Origin: Sphingopyxis solisilvae
GTDB taxonomy: Bacteria > Pseudomonadota > Alphaproteobacteria > Sphingomonadales > Sphingomonadaceae
DNA length: 64,000 bases
Direction of reading: 5' to 3'
Assembly (NCBI RefSeq): GCF_015475875.1
Contig: NZ_JADKYM010000012.1
Coordinates: 1 to 64,000, forward strand
In this document: positions 60,545-64,000 of the stretch, piece by piece
Layout: each line of letters opens with the position of its first letter
Position numbering within the stretch: position 1 is the first letter of the stretch
Made by a program: the position numbers and the translations under genes
Notes under the pieces: generated by a model
Seen by the model: only the letters and a program-made list of their open reading frames with translations
What the model was told of the DNA's origin: nothing
The model's database searches: none

Positions 60545-62056
60545 TCAGCACGTCAGCCCCAACCCGTCGAGCACTTCACTGCCGAACAAGGCGCGATGCG
60601 CCGGGTCGGGAAGGAGGCGGTCGCGGGCAGCGCGCCAGCGGCGAAAATCCTCGCCATAGTCGGTCGCCACGCGCGCGCCGTCGAGGTTGCAGCTTTTCGC
60701 CCAATGGCGGGTGAAGGCGATCCCTTCAGCGTCGAGCCGTTCAACGACACGCGCATAGGCTGCGGCAGTTCGCTCGCTGCGCGGGCCGTCGAAGTCGATC
60801 ACTGCATTGTGCGGAAACCGGGCGGGGGCGAGCAAGCCCTGCGCGCGGCTCATGAAACGCAGCGTCACAACGGTCGATCCACCGTGGCGCGCATAGACGC
60901 CGCAGATCAGTTCGAACACGCGCGCCAGGTCGGCGCGGTCGATCGTCACCGACGCGTTGAACAGGTCGGCGAGCGGGCGGTGCGTGTCGAGACCTTCGCC
61001 CCAACTGCCATAGACGGCAGGCGCATCGACATCGGGCCCGCTCGCATAGCCGAGCTTCATGGCGAACTGGAGCAACGCCCCGCGCGCCCACGGATAATCG
61101 TCGAGCAGTCGGCCGAGCAGACTGAGCGCGTCATAACCCGCGCCCAATTGCCCCGGCGTCGCGCGCGGATAGTCGTCACGCCACGGTTCGCGGTACAGGA
61201 AGCGCAGCATTGCCGGTCGTTTGAACGGCTTGTAGGGATTGACGATCATCTGGACAAAGTCGGGATCGCGGTCGAGCGCATAGGCGGCGGAAAAGCGGCG
61301 AAAGTCACCCGTCGCGAGCCAGCCCAACGCCGCGCGGTTCACCTTGCGCAAATTCTGGATCGGGCGAACGAGGAATTTCGGCACGCTGTCGACGACCAGC
61401 GCAGTGACGATACCCAGGGCGCCGACCGGAAGCTGCGCCGCAGCAAACACATCGTCGTCGCGCAGCAAGGTCGAGCCGGTCCCCGCGATGAAGGCGTCGT
61501 TCATCACCCCCGCAGCAGGTTCGACCCAGTGGACACCCGCAGGCGTCACGATCTGCAACGCACGGACATGATCCTGAATGCCGCCGCTGGCGATCATCGA
61601 GCCATGGGTGCCGGTTGCTGCGGCGCCGGCAAAAGTCTGGCCGTTACCCGCGCCGCTCGTCCACAGCGAACGCCCCTGCTGTTCCAGCTTGTCGGATACT
61701 TCGTCAACGAGCGCGCCGGCCTCGACCAGCATCAGTCCGCTGGCGTCGACGCCCGGACGAACATCGGCCGCATCGATGCCGAAACAGCGGTTGAACCGCC
61801 GCGTATGAAGCAGCCAGCATTGCGACGCGACGTTGATGTTCGACGGTGACCAGCCCGCGCCGAGCGGGCGAACGCGGCGCTGTGCCGCCGCCGCGTCGCC
61901 CAGCCAGTCCTGCACTGATCCGGCGGCAATCGCGATCTCGTCGCGGCCGCGCTCGGCATCACCGCTGCGCAGGGCAAAGCGGGTCGCCGCTTCGCAGGTA
62001 CCGGTCCCGTGATAGTTGGTCCAACATCCCTCGCTTCCCAGGCGTACGATCGGCAT
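60545..62056 (-). CDS. FAD-linked oxidase of the D-arabinono-1,4-lactone oxidase family
   Basis: Flavin-dependent dehydrogenase or oxidase of the vanillyl-alcohol oxidase superfamily. The 503-residue product has an FAD_binding_4 domain (RPLGAGWSPSNINVASQCWL, VEAGALVDEVSDKLEQQGRS, TFAGAAATGTHGSM, QLPVGALGIVTALVVDSVPK) and an ALO-type C-domain (DYPWARGALLQFAM, RFPHNAVIDFDGPRS, FTRHWAKSCNLD, with the typical HW). The lactone or sugar substrate is unknown. ATG 62056 touches the previous gene's TGA (TGATG), so it is coupled to the small membrane protein gene upstream. Confidence 0.85.
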   Translation of the reverse strand: MPIVRLGSEGCWTNYHGTGTCEAATRFALRSGDAERGRDEIAIAAGSVQDWLGDAAAAQRRVRPLGAGWSPSNINVASQCWLLHTRRFNRCFGIDAADVRPGVDASGLMLVEAGALVDEVSDKLEQQGRSLWTSGAGNGQTFAGAAATGTHGSMIASGGIQDHVRALQIVTPAGVHWVEPAAGVMNDAFIAGTGSTLLRDDDVFAAAQLPVGALGIVTALVVDSVPKFLVRPIQNLRKVNRAALGWLATGDFRRFSAAYALDRDPDFVQMIVNPYKPFKRPAMLRFLYREPWRDDYPRATPGQLGAGYDALSLLGRLLDDYPWARGALLQFAMKLGYASGPDVDAPAVYGSWGEGLDTHRPLADLFNASVTIDRADLARVFELICGVYARHGGSTVVTLRFMSRAQGLLAPARFPHNAVIDFDGPRSERTAAAYARVVERLDAEGIAFTRHWAKSCNLDGARVATDYGEDFRRWRAARDRLLPDPAHRALFGSEVLDGLGLTC

Positions 62057-62385
62057 CACGCGTCTCCCAGCGGAAAGACACCGGCGTGGGCGCGCCAAGC
62101 GACGGTGACCGGACGCAGAAAACCGAAACTGGCAAGCGACACCAGCGTCTGGCGCCGGGTCGCAAAGACGCGAACGTCGCACAGACCGTGATCCGATTCG
62201 GGGGTCACGAATGGCTGGGCAGCATGGGCGGCAAATCCCCAGCCCTTCAGCACCACCACCATCGATTCTTCGTCGAGCGGTCGCGGATTGGCGATCGACA
62301 CGAAAATATCGGCTTGTCCGGCCAGATATTGTCCGAAAAGCACCAGAAAAAGGAGCGCGGCAAGCGCCCAACCGACCCACATCAT
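62056..62385 (-). CDS. Small membrane-anchored protein upstream of FAD oxidase
   Basis: The 109-residue protein has one N-terminal membrane segment (VGWALAALLFLVLFGQYLAG). A soluble part follows, including LDEESMVVVLKGWGFAAHAA, HGLCDVRVFATRRQTLVSLA and FGFLRPVTVAWRAHAGVFPL. I know of no family. Its stop overlaps the FAD oxidase start by one base, so the two are co-translated; it may anchor or assist the oxidase, as an inference. Confidence 0.65.
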   Translation of the reverse strand: MMWVGWALAALLFLVLFGQYLAGQADIFVSIANPRPLDEESMVVVLKGWGFAAHAAQPFVTPESDHGLCDVRVFATRRQTLVSLASFGFLRPVTVAWRAHAGVFPLGDA

Positions 62386-62493
62386 GCCCCGTTACCCCTT
62401 CGATTTTCCCCGGCCGGTGTTCCGGCTTTGCGACCCGAAGAGTATGGGCAATTTTTCCTGCCCGTTCTTTTCAACTAGCTGTATAGGCGCGCT

Positions 62494-63675
62494 ATGCAAG
62501 TCCATCCGTTGATCGAAACGAACACCGCGCTCGTCGAATTCTGCGATCTCATTCGGGGCAGCGATTTCATCGCCGTCGATACCGAATTCATGCGCGAAAA
62601 CACCTTTTGGCCCGAACTTTGCCTGATCCAGGTTGCCGATCGCGAACATGCCGCGGCGATCGATCCGATGGCGCCGGGGATCGACCTCAAGCCGTTGCTC
62701 GACCTGCTGGTCGATAACGAGGACATGCTGAAAGTCTTTCACGCCGGCGGGCAGGATGTCGAAATCATCTTCAACCTGACAGGCAAGACGCCGCACCCCA
62801 TCTTCGACACCCAGATCGGGCAGATGGCGCTCGGGCAGGCAGAACAGGTCGGATATTCGAATCTGGTCGAGGCCTGGCTGGGGCTCCAGCTCGACAAGGG
62901 CGCGCGCTTTACCGACTGGAGCCGCCGCCCGCTCGACAAGCGCCAGATCGATTATGCCGTCGGCGACGTCACTCACCTCGCCAAGATTTTCCCGATGATG
63001 CTCGACAAGCTTGTCAAGACCGGGCGCGGTCACTGGCTGGACGAGGAAATGGAAAAGCTGGCCGATCCGTCAAACTACAATCTTGATCCAGAAGATGCTT
63101 GGCATCGGATCAAAATCCCGTCGCGCAAGCCTGATGTGCTGGGCCGCTTGAAGGCGCTGGCAGCGTGGCGCGAGCGCGAGGCGCGATCGAAGAACCTGCC
63201 GCGCGGACGCATCGTCAAGGATGAGACGCTAGCCGACATCGCGGCGCATCCGCCCAAGGACCAGGACGGTCTGGGCCGGGTCCGCGGGTTATCGGCGACC
63301 TGGCGCAGTAACGACATCGGCGGGCGGTTGATGGATGCAATTGCCAATGCCAAGCCGCTGGACAAGGACGACATGCCCGACCGCGCGCCGCGCGGCCCGG
63401 GGCTGGGCAAGGAAGGCACGCTGGTCGCCGACCTGCTGAAACTGCTCCTGAAAATACGCGCTCGCGAGCTTAACGTCGCGTCGCGCCTGATCGCGCGGAG
63501 CGATGAGCTTGAGGCGCTGGCAGCGGGTGGGCGCGAGGGCATCGCGATGTTGCAGGGCTGGCGCTACGACGTGTTCGGCTACGCCGCGCTCAATTTGGTC
63601 GAAGGCCGGATGGGCTTTGCCGTCAAGCACGGCAAGCTGGTGATGAGCGAAATCGACGCAGCGAGCGGGGGTTAG
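62494..63675 (+). CDS. rnd: Ribonuclease D
   Basis: 3'-5' exoribonuclease acting in tRNA 3' maturation. The 393-residue protein has the DEDDy exonuclease domain with Asp29 and Glu31 (IAVDTEFMREN), Asp88 (HAGGQDVEIIFN), Tyr154 and Asp158 (QIDYAVGDVTHL), then an HRDC domain (KALAAWREREARSKNLPRGR) and a second C-terminal helical region. It stands alone on the plus strand between a minus-strand oxidase pair and ppx. Confidence 0.95.
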   Translation: MQVHPLIETNTALVEFCDLIRGSDFIAVDTEFMRENTFWPELCLIQVADREHAAAIDPMAPGIDLKPLLDLLVDNEDMLKVFHAGGQDVEIIFNLTGKTPHPIFDTQIGQMALGQAEQVGYSNLVEAWLGLQLDKGARFTDWSRRPLDKRQIDYAVGDVTHLAKIFPMMLDKLVKTGRGHWLDEEMEKLADPSNYNLDPEDAWHRIKIPSRKPDVLGRLKALAAWREREARSKNLPRGRIVKDETLADIAAHPPKDQDGLGRVRGLSATWRSNDIGGRLMDAIANAKPLDKDDMPDRAPRGPGLGKEGTLVADLLKLLLKIRARELNVASRLIARSDELEALAAGGREGIAMLQGWRYDVFGYAALNLVEGRMGFAVKHGKLVMSEIDAASGG

Positions 63676-64000
63676 AGCAGCACCAGTTCAGGCTTTGCGT
63701 CGAGCGCCTGCGCCAGCGCCCGCAAACGCCGCTCGACCGATTCGCCTGCCAGATGATGCCAGCCGGCGTCGAGGCTGAGCCGCAACCGACCGTCGACCAG
63801 CGCGACGCGGCTGGCTTTCAGCGGCGCCTCGACCCCGCCGGTCAGCCGCTGCGCCAGCCGGATCGCCAGCCCCCATTGCCGCGCCCGCGCCAGCCGGTCG
63901 GCGCTCACCAGCGATACCATGTCGGGAAAATCGCTGTCGGCGCCACCAAATCCTGCGTGCAGCGCGCGCGCCAGCAGAATGCGGCCGGGAATATCGATGC
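63672..64000 (-). CDS. ppx: Exopolyphosphatase Ppx/GppA family (3' end only)
   Basis: Only the C-terminal 108 or so residues are in the window; the start lies beyond 64000. The visible part reads GIDIPGRILLARALHAGFGG, matching the HD-like C-terminal region of alphaproteobacterial exopolyphosphatases, then MVSLVSADRLARARQWGLAI and ESVERRLRALAQALDAKPEL. It overlaps the rnd stop by four bases on the opposite strand. With ppk2 nearby, it suggests polyphosphate turnover. Confidence 0.75.
   Translation of the reverse strand, partial: IDIPGRILLARALHAGFGGADSDFPDMVSLVSADRLARARQWGLAIRLAQRLTGGVEAPLKASRVALVDGRLRLSLDAGWHHLAGESVERRLRALAQALDAKPELVLL

Overview
This window is a GC-rich, gene-dense piece of chromosome from an alphaproteobacterium, most likely a sphingomonad (Sphingopyxis- or Sphingomonas-like). 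The grounds are the CckA and ChpT phosphorelay proteins, a recA promoter with the alphaproteobacterial GTTC-N7-GTTC SOS box, the rpoH/mtgA/rnd/ppx/aspS content, and many short palindromic intergenic elements of the kind common in sphingomonads. The genus is an inference. There is no plasmid, transposase, CRISPR array, tRNA or rRNA gene that I could recognise.

Layout. 1-3011: glyQS on the minus strand, with glyS carrying an in-frame palindromic insertion and an abnormal 3' end. 3216-5943: a small XRE regulator with a membrane protein, then two tandem TraB/GumN proteins. 5944-10122: rplY, pth, a Tat-exported SDR and ychF, separated by three copies of one palindromic repeat. 10316-15486: an OmpA-like protein, a DUF2946 protein with a His-rich outer-membrane protein (probably metal related), phoD, a DUF1206 membrane protein with an FNR-type box, and a small membrane protein with a CtrA-type box. 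15581-20401: RNase T2, nadC, a nitronate monooxygenase-family protein, an amidohydrolase and a quinone oxidoreductase. 20471-21515: a GH108 muramidase plus three-helix holin resembling a gene-transfer-agent lysis pair. 21628-28910: a minus-strand run of an arginase-family enzyme, GST, two related exported proteins, alaS and an SRPBCC protein, then an AT-richer DUF3592 protein.

29118-37279 is housekeeping and regulation: recA, a lone receiver, cckA, an M13 peptidase, a DUF2062 protein, smpB and dapA. 37380-43261 holds a soluble lytic transglycosylase, greB, an exported caspase-Sel1 protein, small proteins and the RNase P RNA. 43592-50821 holds a DUF3703 protein, a peptidoglycan amidase and a compact chemotaxis operon (cheA-cheW-cheY-cheB-cheR) lying directly downstream of chpT. 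50975-64000 holds rluD, rpoH, mtgA, a J-domain protein, ppk2, an alpha/beta hydrolase, aspS, an FAD lactone-oxidase-type enzyme, rnd and the 3' end of ppx.

How parts fit together. CckA and ChpT, encoded about 18 kb apart, are the top of the CckA-ChpT-CtrA phosphorelay that usually governs motility and, in Rhodobacter, gene-transfer-agent release. The window also carries a chemotaxis operon, a GTA-like lysis pair and at least one CtrA-type box. Stress functions (recA, rpoH, RNase P, SmpB, polyphosphate enzymes) and cell-wall enzymes (Slt, MtgA, amidase, GH108) make up much of the rest. The features I find most worth checking are the repeat element translated inside glyS, the truncated glyS end, the exported caspase-like protein, the CheA with a degenerate receiver tail, and the isolated lysis pair.
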